DNA from: G963704535 sp963704535
GTDB taxonomy: Bacteria > Chloroflexota > Chloroflexia > Chloroflexales > Roseiflexaceae
NCBI GenBank assembly: GCA_963704535.1
Contig: OY969916.1
Span: forward strand, 6,262,001 to 6,326,000
Direction of reading: 5' to 3'
DNA length: 64,000 nucleotides
Part shown: one piece after another, positions 9,225 through 17,201 of the stretch
Layout: each line of letters starts with the position of its first letter
How positions within the stretch are numbered: the first letter of the stretch is position 1
The notes under the pieces: generated by a model
What the model saw: only the letters and a program-made list of their open reading frames with translations
Database searches by the model: none
Told to the model about the DNA's origin: nothing
Translations under genes and position numbers: made by a program

Positions 9225-9362
9225 GCACCTGTAAGGCGGTCCCTCCGTGGCCGCCGCCTGGGTCAGCCGCGCACCTGTAAGGCGGTCCCTCCGTGGCCGC
9301 CGCCTGGGTCAGTCGCGCACCGGTAAGGCGGTCCCTCCGTGGCCGCCGCCTGTGGCCGTCCG
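9225..9362. repeat. 46-bp tandem repeat, three copies
   Basis: Units begin at 9225, 9271 and 9317, each 46 bp and starting GCACC(T/G)GTAAGGCGG. They differ at only a few bases. The block lies upstream of the Uma2 gene, whose likely -10 box TATAAT is at 9432-9437. Confidence 0.85.
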
Positions 9363-9467
9363 TGGCCACCTGCCGGGGAAACGAATCTGTGCGCCGATAG
9401 GACCAGATAGCCGTGCCGCGCTCGGCTGGGGTATAATGAGGCACGCACAGATAGAGGAGCAAGGCCT

Positions 9468-10337
9468 ATGTCGGCTACAACAGATGTCGATGTCCAGCAC
9501 CCGCCGCTGACCGAAGAAGAGATCGGCGAGATCTATGCGGAGATGGCGAAGCTTGTCACAGAGGATGGCGCGCCTGTGGATAATCTCTTCTCTGAGAAAC
9601 AGATGCGGCTGCTCACCGAGCCGCTGTACGCGACCCCGTCGTTCCCCGGCGGCGATCACCCGTTCGTGGCGATGGCGAATGTCGGCCTGTTCTACGCGAT
9701 GCGCCGGCCGCCGCTGGTGCCGGATGTGCTGCTCAGTCTCGATGTGCGTTTCCCCGAAGAGGTCTGGTCGAAGCATCATCGCTCGTACTTTACCTGGATC
9801 TACGAGAAGCCGCCCGACCTGGTGATCGAGGTCGTCTCGAACGCGAAGGGCGAGGAGCTAGGCAGCAAGCTGGCAACCTATGCCCAGATCGGCATCCTGT
9901 ACTATGTCGTCTTCGATCCGCAGCGAGAGCTGAAACAGGATGTCCTGCATATATACGAACTCCAGCGGCGATCCTACGTCGAGCGCGACAGCGACTGGTT
10001 CCCTGAGATCGGGCTGGGCCTGAAGCTCTGGCGCGGCGCATACGAAGGAGTTGAGGAGGAATGGCTGCGCTGGTGCTATGAGGATGGCGAGCCGGTGCCC
10101 ACCGGCGCCGAACGTGCCGAGCAAGCCCAGCAGCAGGCCGACCAGGAGCGGCTCCGTGCCGAGCAAGCCCAGCAGCAGGCCGAACAGGAGCGGCTCCGCG
10201 CCGAGCAAGCCCAGCAACAGGCCGAACAGGAGCGGCTCCGCGCCGAGCAAGCCCAGCAGCAGGCCGAACAGGAGCGGCTCCGCGCCGAGCGGCTGGCGGC
10301 GCAGTTGCGCGCGCTAGGCATCGAGCCGGAGGACTAA
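9468..10337 (+). CDS. Uma2-family (DUF820) protein with coiled-coil tail
   Basis: 289 residues. The first ~190 residues match the Uma2/DUF820 PD-(D/E)xK nuclease-like fold: 'VPDVLLSLDVRFPEE', 'PDLVIEVVSNAKGEE', 'LATYAQIGILYYVVFDP'. From about residue 217 the protein is four near-identical 14-residue repeats (AEQAQQQAEQERLR type) encoded by 42-bp DNA repeats at 10116-10283, predicted to form a charged coiled coil. This is common in Uma2 proteins of Chloroflexota and cyanobacteria. The function is unproven; a nuclease role is inferred from fold only. Confidence 0.88.
   Translation: MSATTDVDVQHPPLTEEEIGEIYAEMAKLVTEDGAPVDNLFSEKQMRLLTEPLYATPSFPGGDHPFVAMANVGLFYAMRRPPLVPDVLLSLDVRFPEEVWSKHHRSYFTWIYEKPPDLVIEVVSNAKGEELGSKLATYAQIGILYYVVFDPQRELKQDVLHIYELQRRSYVERDSDWFPEIGLGLKLWRGAYEGVEEEWLRWCYEDGEPVPTGAERAEQAQQQADQERLRAEQAQQQAEQERLRAEQAQQQAEQERLRAEQAQQQAEQERLRAERLAAQLRALGIEPED
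10116..10283 (+). repeat. Four 42-bp in-frame tandem repeats
   Basis: Units at 10116, 10158, 10200 and 10242 lie inside the Uma2 gene, each encoding 14 residues of coiled coil. DNA identity is very high, pointing to recent slippage or unequal recombination. Confidence 0.92.
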
Positions 10338-10353
10338 CTATCAGGAGGATCAC

Positions 10354-11832
10354 ATGAAGATCTACCAGAACTTTATCGGCGGCGAGTGGGTCACCTCGGC
10401 CTCCCGGCGGCGGGTGCAGAACGTCAACCCGGCCAACGCCGACGATGTGCTTGGCGAGGTGCCGCTCGCGACACGCGAGGAGACCGCCGCCGCCGCCGAT
10501 GTGGCCGCGCAGGCGTTCCGCGAGTGGCGCAAGGTGCCGGCGCCCAAGCGCGGCGCGATCATCAGCCGCGCGGCGCAGATCATGGCCGAGCGCAAGGAGG
10601 AGATCGCCCGCGCGCTGACCCGCGAGGAGGGCAAGATACTCTCCGAGTCGCGCGGCGAACTCCAGCGCACGATCAATATCGTCGACTTCTGCGGCTCGCA
10701 CGGCCGGCGCCTCACCGGCGAGACCATCCCGCTTGAACTGGCCGACAACTTCGGCTACACGATCAGGCAGCCGCTCGGCGTCGCCGCGCTGATCACCCCC
10801 TGGAACTTCCCGGTCGCCATCCCGGCCTGGAAGATGGCGCCGGCGCTGGTGGCCGGCAACAGTGTCGTCTTCAAGCCGGCCACGCTGACGCCGGAGACGG
10901 CCGGGATGGTGGTGCAGTGCTTTGCCGACGCCGGGGTGCCGGCGGGGGTGATCAACCTGGTCTACGGTAGCGGCGGCGAGGTGGGCACGACGCTGATCGA
11001 TCACCAGGGAGTCAAAGTGATCTCGTTTACCGGCTCGACCGAGATCGGCTTGGGGGTCTACCAGCGCGCCGCGATACGCGGCATCCGCGCCCAGTGCGAG
11101 ATGGGCGGCAAGAACCCGGTGATCGTGCTGGAGGATGCCGATGTCGACTTGGCGGTAGCCGGCGTCGCCGCTGGTGCGTTTGGCTCGACCGGCCAGCGCT
11201 GCACGGCCACCAGCCGCGTGATCCTCATGCACCCGGTCGCCGACGCCTTCCTGGAGAAGCTGGTCGGCGCGGCCTGCCGGATGCGGCTCGGCAGCGGCCT
11301 AGAGGAGGGCGTCGATATGGGGCCGAGCGTGGACGAGAGCCAGATGCAGAAGGTGCTGGAGTATATCGATGTCGGCAAGGCCGAGGGCGCCGAGCTGCTG
11401 TGCGGCGGCGGGCGCGCGGCGGAGGGGTCGCTGGCGAAGGGCTTCTTCATCCAGCCGACGGTCTTCGACCGGGTGCGGCCGGAGATGCGGATCGCGCGCG
11501 AGGAGATCTTCGGCCCGGTGCTGGCGGTCATCCGCGTCGAGAGCTTCGAAGAGGCGATGGCCGCCGCCAATGAATCGGAGTTCGGCCTGACCTCCAGCAT
11601 CTACACCCGCGATGTCAGCCGCATGTTCCGCTATATCGACGAGATCGAGACCGGCATGACGCACGTCAACTCGCCCACGCTGGGCGGCGAGGCGCAGATG
11701 CCGTTCGGCGGCATGAAGGCGACCGGGGTCGGCCCGCGCGAGCAGGGCACCGAGGTGTTCGATTTCTACACCGAGACCAAGGTGGTCTATATCGATTACA
11801 GCGGCGCGAAGCGCGAGGGTAAGCTGTATTAG
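10354..11832 (+). CDS. NAD(P)-dependent aldehyde dehydrogenase
   Basis: 492 residues, full length for the ALDH superfamily. It oxidises an aldehyde or semialdehyde to the acid. 'TPWNFPVAIPAWK' forms the cofactor/oxyanion region, 'FTGSTEIG' the Rossmann turn, Glu249 in 'EMGGKNP' the general base, and Cys283 in 'GQRCTATSR' the nucleophile. It is closest in feel to alpha-ketoglutarate-semialdehyde or succinate-semialdehyde dehydrogenases. It starts 17 bases after the Uma2 stop with an AGGAGG site. The substrate is not decidable from sequence alone. Confidence 0.93.
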   Translation: MKIYQNFIGGEWVTSASRRRVQNVNPANADDVLGEVPLATREETAAAADVAAQAFREWRKVPAPKRGAIISRAAQIMAERKEEIARALTREEGKILSESRGELQRTINIVDFCGSHGRRLTGETIPLELADNFGYTIRQPLGVAALITPWNFPVAIPAWKMAPALVAGNSVVFKPATLTPETAGMVVQCFADAGVPAGVINLVYGSGGEVGTTLIDHQGVKVISFTGSTEIGLGVYQRAAIRGIRAQCEMGGKNPVIVLEDADVDLAVAGVAAGAFGSTGQRCTATSRVILMHPVADAFLEKLVGAACRMRLGSGLEEGVDMGPSVDESQMQKVLEYIDVGKAEGAELLCGGGRAAEGSLAKGFFIQPTVFDRVRPEMRIAREEIFGPVLAVIRVESFEEAMAAANESEFGLTSSIYTRDVSRMFRYIDEIETGMTHVNSPTLGGEAQMPFGGMKATGVGPREQGTEVFDFYTETKVVYIDYSGAKREGKLY

Positions 11833-12029
11833 AAATCTTCCGAAAAGAGGGGTTTGGGGAGGGCCAGCCTCCCCAAATCTCCCACCTAACCAGGTATTCG
11901 GAGGGGCATGAACGCAGATGGAGGATAGCGCGCAAGTGCTGCTATCCTCCATCTTCTATCTTCAGACTCTGTAGTGGAAAGGGGTCTTGAGGGGCGGCCC
12001 CCTCAAACTCCCCCTTTTCAGGCAGTCTC
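11829..12029. repeat. Three palindromic repeats between convergent genes
   Basis: 11829-11892 holds a GGGGTTTGGGGAGG / CCTCCCCAAATCTCCC hairpin. 11921-11955 holds AGATGGAGGATAGC with complement GCTATCCTCCATCT. 11970-12029 holds AAAGGGGTCTTGAGGGG / CCCCTCAAACTCCCCCTTTT. They lie between the aldehyde dehydrogenase and the SirB1-like gene and are well placed to end both transcripts. Confidence 0.75.
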
Positions 12030-12872
12030 TCAGTTATTGGGCGCGAAATGCCTGGTCAGCGCCTGGGCCTGCTGCTGGATCTGCGAGAGGTCGGCGGCCT
12101 GGGGCGCCAGGCGCGCGTAGCGTTCAAGGTCCTCAAGCGCGGCGCTGACCTGGCCGAGGCGCGCGCGTAGCAGCCCACGATCGCGCAGCTCCTCGGAGGC
12201 GACCGAGTCGAGCAGCAGGATGCGCTCGATCGCCGCCAGGGCCGCTTCGAGTTGCTCACTCTCCATGTAGGTATTTTTCAGGTTACGCAGGATGCGCGTG
12301 AGGATGGACCGCTTGGTGGGCGGCGTCAGGACCTCCTGGATGAGCGCCGGCGTCGCGTGGCCGTAGAACGAGGCGATCTGCTGCTCGCAATCGGCATGGC
12401 TCCATAGCCGCCCGCCGTGGAAGGGATCGACGAAGATCTCCGCGTACGGCGCGGCGTAGCGGGTCAGGAAGTGGCCCGGCAGTGCCACGCCGACCATCGG
12501 GAGGCCGAGCCGCCAGCAGACCTCCAGGTAGATCACCGAGAGGGTGATCGGCAGCCCGTGGCGGGTGGCTATGACGCGGTCGATGAAGCTGTTGGCCGGG
12601 TCGTTGTAGCGCCAGGTGTTGCCCTTAAAGCCCAGTTCGCCGAAGAAGATCTCGTTCAGCGTGGCGATCTGGGCGTGTGGGTTGTGGCGCCTGGCGACGC
12701 GTGCGCGTGCGGTGGCGGCGATCCGTTCGATCTGGGCCAGGGCATCGGCCGGTTCGGCGGTCCCTTGGTCCTCCCAGGAGATGCAGAGCGCGCCCTCGGC
12801 CAGGTTGAGCTGCGGCTCCGGCCGGCGGATGACTTTGCGAAAGCGTTGACGGGCGGGTGGGTTATTGGTCAT
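12030..12872 (-). CDS. SirB1/transglutaminase-like and TPR protein
   Basis: 280 residues. Residues about 70-170 match the SirB1 (transglutaminase-like) family: 'LNEIFFGELGFKGNTWRYNDPANSFID' then 'RHGLPITLSVIYLEVCWRLGLPMVGVALPGHFL'. The C-terminal third is TPR-like ('QLEAALAAIERILLLDS', 'LGQVSAALEDLERYARLAP'). The role is unknown. The start ATG at 12872 is chosen because the frame upstream only translates palindromic repeats into 'KGSLRGSPLK' peptides. Confidence 0.88.
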   Translation of the reverse strand: MTNNPPARQRFRKVIRRPEPQLNLAEGALCISWEDQGTAEPADALAQIERIAATARARVARRHNPHAQIATLNEIFFGELGFKGNTWRYNDPANSFIDRVIATRHGLPITLSVIYLEVCWRLGLPMVGVALPGHFLTRYAAPYAEIFVDPFHGGRLWSHADCEQQIASFYGHATPALIQEVLTPPTKRSILTRILRNLKNTYMESEQLEAALAAIERILLLDSVASEELRDRGLLRARLGQVSAALEDLERYARLAPQAADLSQIQQQAQALTRHFAPNN

Positions 12873-12899
12873 TCTCTTTTCATCTTTGTCTTTGAGGTT

Positions 12900-13024
12900 G
12901 GTGGTGGATAGGAGGTTCTTGAGGGGCGACCCTCTCAAACTCCCCTTTTCAAACAGCTTCTTAGAGTTTACTGGTGGAGAGGGGCTTCCCCTCAAACTCC
13001 CCCTTTTCAAACAGCTTCTGATGC
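12900..13024. repeat. Two TTTGAGGGG-family palindromes in tandem
   Basis: Hairpins at about 12903-12962 and 12970-13022 both end CCCCTTTTCAAACAGCTTCT, so they are a tandem duplication of one element upstream of the SirB1-like gene. Confidence 0.75.
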
Positions 13025-13057
13025 GGAGAGCGCAGCGCAAGTATACCACAGCTGATC

Positions 13058-16000
13058 TTAACTGTTAAGAGTTTTCTCAGCCAGCACCTCTGCGACCGTT
13101 TGGGCCAGTTCACGCGCCCGGCCGCGTGCCAGCGCCGCCTGGATCAGCGCCGGGGGTAGCGTGGCCTGGAGCTCGGCCAGGAGCGGCTCGGCGATCTCTT
13201 TGACGTTGTTGTCGCTGGCTGGGTGGTGCAGGGCCAGTCCCAGTAGCTCGGCCGCCTGCTCGGCGCGCCCCTGGCCGGCCCACAGCCGGGCCAGCCCGGC
13301 CAGGGCGTTGAGCGCCCAGGGCGCCGAGCCGATATCCATCGCCAGCGTGAGCGCCTCGACGAACGAGCGCGATGACGCCTGGTCGTCGTGCAGGGCGCAG
13401 GTGACCAGCCCGAGGTGGCTAAGGGTGACGGCAATCAGCCACTTGTTGCCGATCTGTTTCGCGAGCGCCAGCCCCTCCTGCAAGCGCGAGCGGGCCTCGA
13501 TCTGCTCGCCCAGCCAGTAGGCGACATAGCCCAGGTTGCCAAGGTTGAGCGCGATCCGCCACTTGTCGTTGAGCGTGTGGGCGATCGTCAGGCTTTCCTC
13601 GAAGTGCGCGCGGGCGCCGGCGTAGTCGTGCTGCGACATGGCGACGACGCCGAGGTTGTTGAGCGCAGCGGTCAGCCCGCCGCGGTCGCCGATCGTTTCG
13701 GCCAGGGCCAGGCTTTCTTCGTAGCGCGCGGTGGCCTCGGCGTAGGCGCGCTCGGAGGTGGCGACGTTGCCGAGGAAGCGCAGCAGGTTGACCAGCCCGC
13801 CCTGATCGCCGATCGCGCGGGCCAGCGCCAGCCCTTCCTCCAGGTAGCGCCGGGAGTCGGCGAACTGGCCCAGGTCGTCGGCGACGCGGCCGAGGTAGCC
13901 GAGCGCGTCGGCCATGCCTTGGCGGTCGTCGATCGCGCGGGCCAGCGCCAAGCTCTGCTCGAAGCGCTTTCCGGCGGCGGCGAACTCGCCAACCTGCCAG
14001 TGGGCCAGCCCGGCTTGCCGGCTGAACGAAACTCGCCACTGAGCCAGCGAGCCAGGGGCTGAGGACTGAGGAAGGAGGATGGAGGATAGCTTCTCTCCAT
14101 CCTCCTTCCTCCATCCTCCATCCTCGGCCAGCAGGTGATCGAGCAGCGCCAGCGCCTGATCGAAGAGCGCCAACGCCTCGGTCGAGGCGCTGTTCTGGAG
14201 CGCCTGCTTTCCAGCTTGCTCCAGGTAGGTGATCGCCTTGAGCGCGGCGTGGTCGGCGACCGTGCCGCCGCTCGCCTGACCCCAGTGGTGCGCTAGGATG
14301 GGGTACCAGGGGCTCAGGTCGTCGGCGTAGCCGCGCTCGTACCACTCGGCGATCGCCCGGTGGAGGCCACGCCGCTGGGCGAACAGCATCAGGTTGTAGG
14401 CGACTTCCTGGGTGATCAGGTGCTTGAACAGGTAGACTGGCTGGGGCTCCGGCGCGTCCAGCACGATCAGATCGAGCTGGCGCAGGGCGGCGAGCGTATC
14501 GGCAAGGCCGGCCTTATCCTCCGCGACCGGGTAGATGTCGCGCAGCAGCCGGAACGCGAACGCGCGCCCGATCACGCTGGCCACTTTCAGCACCAACTGC
14601 TGCGGCGGGGTGAGCCGGTCGATCCGGCTGGTGATTACGCCCTGGACGGTGTCGGGGAGGTTGAGCGCGCGCAGGTCGCCGGTGCCCGGCAGCAGGCGGC
14701 ATACGCCGTCGGCGACCTCGATCACGCCCAACTCGCGCAGCGCGTAGGCCAGCTCCTCGCTGAAAAAGGGGTTGCCCTGGGCCTTCTCAAGGATCAGCGC
14801 GGTGATCGGCTCGGGCAGCATACTGACGCCCAGTCGCTGGCAGACCAGGGCCACATTGTCGGCCGGGTCCAGGCTGTCGAGGCGTAGATGCTGGGCGCCG
14901 GGCGCGTCGAGTAGCTGGCGGTACTCCGGCGCCGCCGGGTGCTCCAGCGGCCGCGTGGCGACGACGAGCAGCAGTGGCCGCACCTGCCGGCTGACCGCTA
15001 GGGCCAGCGCCCACGAGGCCGAGTCCAGCCACTGAGCATCCTCCAGGACCAGCACGACTGGCACCAGCCGGGCTGTGGCCTGGATCAGCCGGATCACTAG
15101 GTCGCGCATCTGGCCGGCGCGCGGCGCACTGCCCAGCGAGGTGGTGATATCGTTCTCCGGCAGGTCGATCGGCAGGATGCCGTTGAGCAGCGGGGCCAGC
15201 CGCAGCAGGTCCGGCGCGACCGCGAGCTGGGCGAGCACGATCGCGCGCTGCTGCGCCGGGTCGTCGGCGCTGTCGAGGCGCAGCAATTGGGTGAGGACCG
15301 GCCGCCAGGCGTGGTAGGCGCTGGTGCGTTCGAGCGCGGCGCCGGCGCCCAGCAGTGTGAACATCCCTGCGCCGCGAGCCCTGGCGATGAAGTCGGCCAC
15401 CAGCCGCGACTTGCCGATGCCGGCCTCGCCCTCGACCAGCACCACCCCGCCCGCCCCGCCGCGCAGCAGCGCCTGGGTGTGGTGCTCAAGGGCGATCTGC
15501 TCGGCGGCCCGCCCGACCAGCGCCGTCTGCGGGCGGGCCGCCGCCGGCCCCAGGCCCAGCGGGCAGTAGACCGGGATCGGCGTCACGACGCCTTTGACCA
15601 TGATCGGCGGCTGCGGCTCGAACGCGATCTGAGCGCGGGCCGCCTGATAGGTGGCCTGATCGCAGAGGATCATGCGCCGCGCGCCGGCGGTGGGGGAGGC
15701 CAGGTCGCCGGCGGCCTGCATCAGCCGGGCGGCCAGGTTGACGATCGTGCCGATCATGGTGTACTCGCGCCGCACCGCGCTCCCAACCGTCCCGCAGAAG
15801 GCGCGCCCGGTCGTCACGCCGATCGCGCCGCGCAGGCCAAGCGAGCCCAGCGTCGCCAGCATCGCCAGGGCGGCCTGGACCCCGCGCACGGCGTCGTCCT
15901 CGTGGGCTAGCGGCGGCAACCCCAGCGCGGCGACCAGCGTGACGCCTTTGTCGTCGACGCTGAGCTTGTTGATGCTGCCCTCGTAGCGGTAAAGCGCGGT

Positions 16001-16948
16001 CTGGAGCGCGCACATCGCCTTGTGGGCCTGCTCGGGCGGCGCGGTAAACGTGATGTCAGGGAGGTTGATAAACAGCACCGTGATCCGGCGCAGCTCGGCC
16101 AGCCAGTCGCTCTGCCCAGCCCGCAGTCGCGCCAGGATCGCGCCGGGGATGTAGGCCCGCAGCGCGGCGTCCATCTCCGGCGCCAGGCGTGGCATGACCA
16201 CTGGTCGGAGCGGCAGCGGCGTCAGCACGTCGTCCAGCCGCACCGCCTGACGGGGTGATGGGGTGATGGGGTGAGGGGGTGACAGGGTCTGATATGCCGT
16301 ATCAGTCACCTTGTCATCTTGCCATCTTGTGATCTTGTCATCGAGGATGGGTGTGCCGGCGCAGACATCGCGCACCAGCGCCCAGGCCTCCGGCTCAAGC
16401 ACCACCTCGCCGGGCGCGGCCAGGCCGGCGGCGATACCGACCTGGACCAGCGGCGGGCCGGTAACCAGGCACTCCCAGCGGCCATAGACGCCGCCGATCT
16501 GCTCGGTCATCACCGTGCCGGCGCCGATACCCATGCGCAGCGCCAGGTGGATGCCCTGCACCGTGGTGTAGTTGTGGAGCAGCATCTGGGCCGAGAGGGC
16601 GCACTGCGCGGCGCGGCGTACCGAGGTGGCTAGATCTTCTTCGGTGGCGGGCCAGATCGCCAGCAGCGCGTCGCCAGCGAACTTGACCACATCACCCCCT
16701 AGCGCCGTGATCAGCGCGATCAGCTGCCCGAAGTAGGCGTTGAGCAGCCCGCTCAACTCCTCGACGCCGGCCGGGCCGCTATGAGTCAGGCGCTCGGTCA
16801 GGGCGGTGAAGCCGGAGATATCGGCGAAGAGCACCGCTGCGGGCGCGTGCTCGGCTGTCGGCGCCGCCGGCGGGGCCGGGTCGGCGGCGTAGCGACGCAC
16901 GATTCGCGTGGGGACGTAGCTGGCGATGGTTTCGAGCAGAGTTGGCAT
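13058..16948 (-). CDS. Class III cyclase, AAA ATPase and TPR regulator
   Basis: 1296 residues. Residues ~35-200 are a class III nucleotidyl cyclase: 'AVLFADISGFTALTERL' (metal Asp43) and 'GGDVVKFAGDALLAIW'. Residues ~280-440 are a second, degenerate cyclase domain with 'LFINLPD' where the metal Asp is expected, but with a good 'GTIVNLAARL'. An ATPase follows with Walker A 'GEAGIGKS' and 'LVLEDAQWLDSASWALAL', and the C-terminal ~350 residues are TPR repeats. This matches bacterial soluble adenylate cyclase-type regulators. Two in-frame insertions of palindromic repeat DNA are visible: codons over 14061-14125 ('EDGGWRKEDGEK...') and 16249-16345 ('DDKITRWQDDKVTD...'). ATG 16948 is preferred over an upstream ATG at 16984. 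Confidence 0.9.
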   Translation of the reverse strand: MPTLLETIASYVPTRIVRRYAADPAPPAAPTAEHAPAAVLFADISGFTALTERLTHSGPAGVEELSGLLNAYFGQLIALITALGGDVVKFAGDALLAIWPATEEDLATSVRRAAQCALSAQMLLHNYTTVQGIHLALRMGIGAGTVMTEQIGGVYGRWECLVTGPPLVQVGIAAGLAAPGEVVLEPEAWALVRDVCAGTPILDDKITRWQDDKVTDTAYQTLSPPHPITPSPRQAVRLDDVLTPLPLRPVVMPRLAPEMDAALRAYIPGAILARLRAGQSDWLAELRRITVLFINLPDITFTAPPEQAHKAMCALQTALYRYEGSINKLSVDDKGVTLVAALGLPPLAHEDDAVRGVQAALAMLATLGSLGLRGAIGVTTGRAFCGTVGSAVRREYTMIGTIVNLAARLMQAAGDLASPTAGARRMILCDQATYQAARAQIAFEPQPPIMVKGVVTPIPVYCPLGLGPAAARPQTALVGRAAEQIALEHHTQALLRGGAGGVVLVEGEAGIGKSRLVADFIARARGAGMFTLLGAGAALERTSAYHAWRPVLTQLLRLDSADDPAQQRAIVLAQLAVAPDLLRLAPLLNGILPIDLPENDITTSLGSAPRAGQMRDLVIRLIQATARLVPVVLVLEDAQWLDSASWALALAVSRQVRPLLLVVATRPLEHPAAPEYRQLLDAPGAQHLRLDSLDPADNVALVCQRLGVSMLPEPITALILEKAQGNPFFSEELAYALRELGVIEVADGVCRLLPGTGDLRALNLPDTVQGVITSRIDRLTPPQQLVLKVASVIGRAFAFRLLRDIYPVAEDKAGLADTLAALRQLDLIVLDAPEPQPVYLFKHLITQEVAYNLMLFAQRRGLHRAIAEWYERGYADDLSPWYPILAHHWGQASGGTVADHAALKAITYLEQAGKQALQNSASTEALALFDQALALLDHLLAEDGGWRKEDGEKLSSILLPQSSAPGSLAQWRVSFSRQAGLAHWQVGEFAAAGKRFEQSLALARAIDDRQGMADALGYLGRVADDLGQFADSRRYLEEGLALARAIGDQGGLVNLLRFLGNVATSERAYAEATARYEESLALAETIGDRGGLTAALNNLGVVAMSQHDYAGARAHFEESLTIAHTLNDKWRIALNLGNLGYVAYWLGEQIEARSRLQEGLALAKQIGNKWLIAVTLSHLGLVTCALHDDQASSRSFVEALTLAMDIGSAPWALNALAGLARLWAGQGRAEQAAELLGLALHHPASDNNVKEIAEPLLAELQATLPPALIQAALARGRARELAQTVAEVLAEKTLNS
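14061..14125. repeat. In-frame GGATGGAGGAT palindrome inside cyclase gene
   Basis: Perfect 13-bp arms at 14071-14083 and 14096-14108, followed by further TCCATCCTCC units. It encodes about 22 residues located between the ATPase and TPR parts of the cyclase protein. The same repeat is intergenic at 9134, 11921 and 17057. Confidence 0.8.
16249..16345. repeat. In-frame GATGGGGTGA/ATCTTGTCATC repeat in cyclase gene
   Basis: Tandem GGTGATGGGGTGA units lead into CTGATA-TGCCG-TATCAG, then tandem CATCTTGTCATC units: an imperfect hairpin with a perfect 6-bp centre. It translates to about 30 low-complexity residues between the two cyclase domains. The same TGACAAGATGACAAG family lies upstream of glmS at 49971-50125. 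Confidence 0.75.
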
Positions 16949-16984
16949 CAGGCGCTCACCGGGTAGACACGCTGGCTCTACCAT

Positions 16985-17201
16985 ACCAGCAATGCGGCCG
17001 GTCGCACGTTACAGGTTTGTGACAGTTCCGTGTCGGAAATGAAGCGCCTGCAATGTAGAGGATGGAGGATGGAGGATGGAGGGCCAAGCACCGCGCCAGA
17101 GCACGTAAGGGCGTATTGCATACGCCCCCCACCAAACCACGAAGAACCACAGATAGAGGATGGACAGTCGGCAGCCCACACCCGGCACGAAGCAATACGC
17201 A
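16985..17201. repeat. Intergenic repeat block before monooxygenase end
   Basis: No gene seen. GGATGGAGGAT tandem units at 17057-17078 are followed by the ~60-bp block with GGGCGTATTGCATACGCCC, both duplicated from 9134-9220. Confidence 0.7.

Noticed and set aside
9225..9362. CRISPR array
   Set aside because: The 46-bp units are contiguous tandem copies with no unique spacers, and there are no cas genes in the window.
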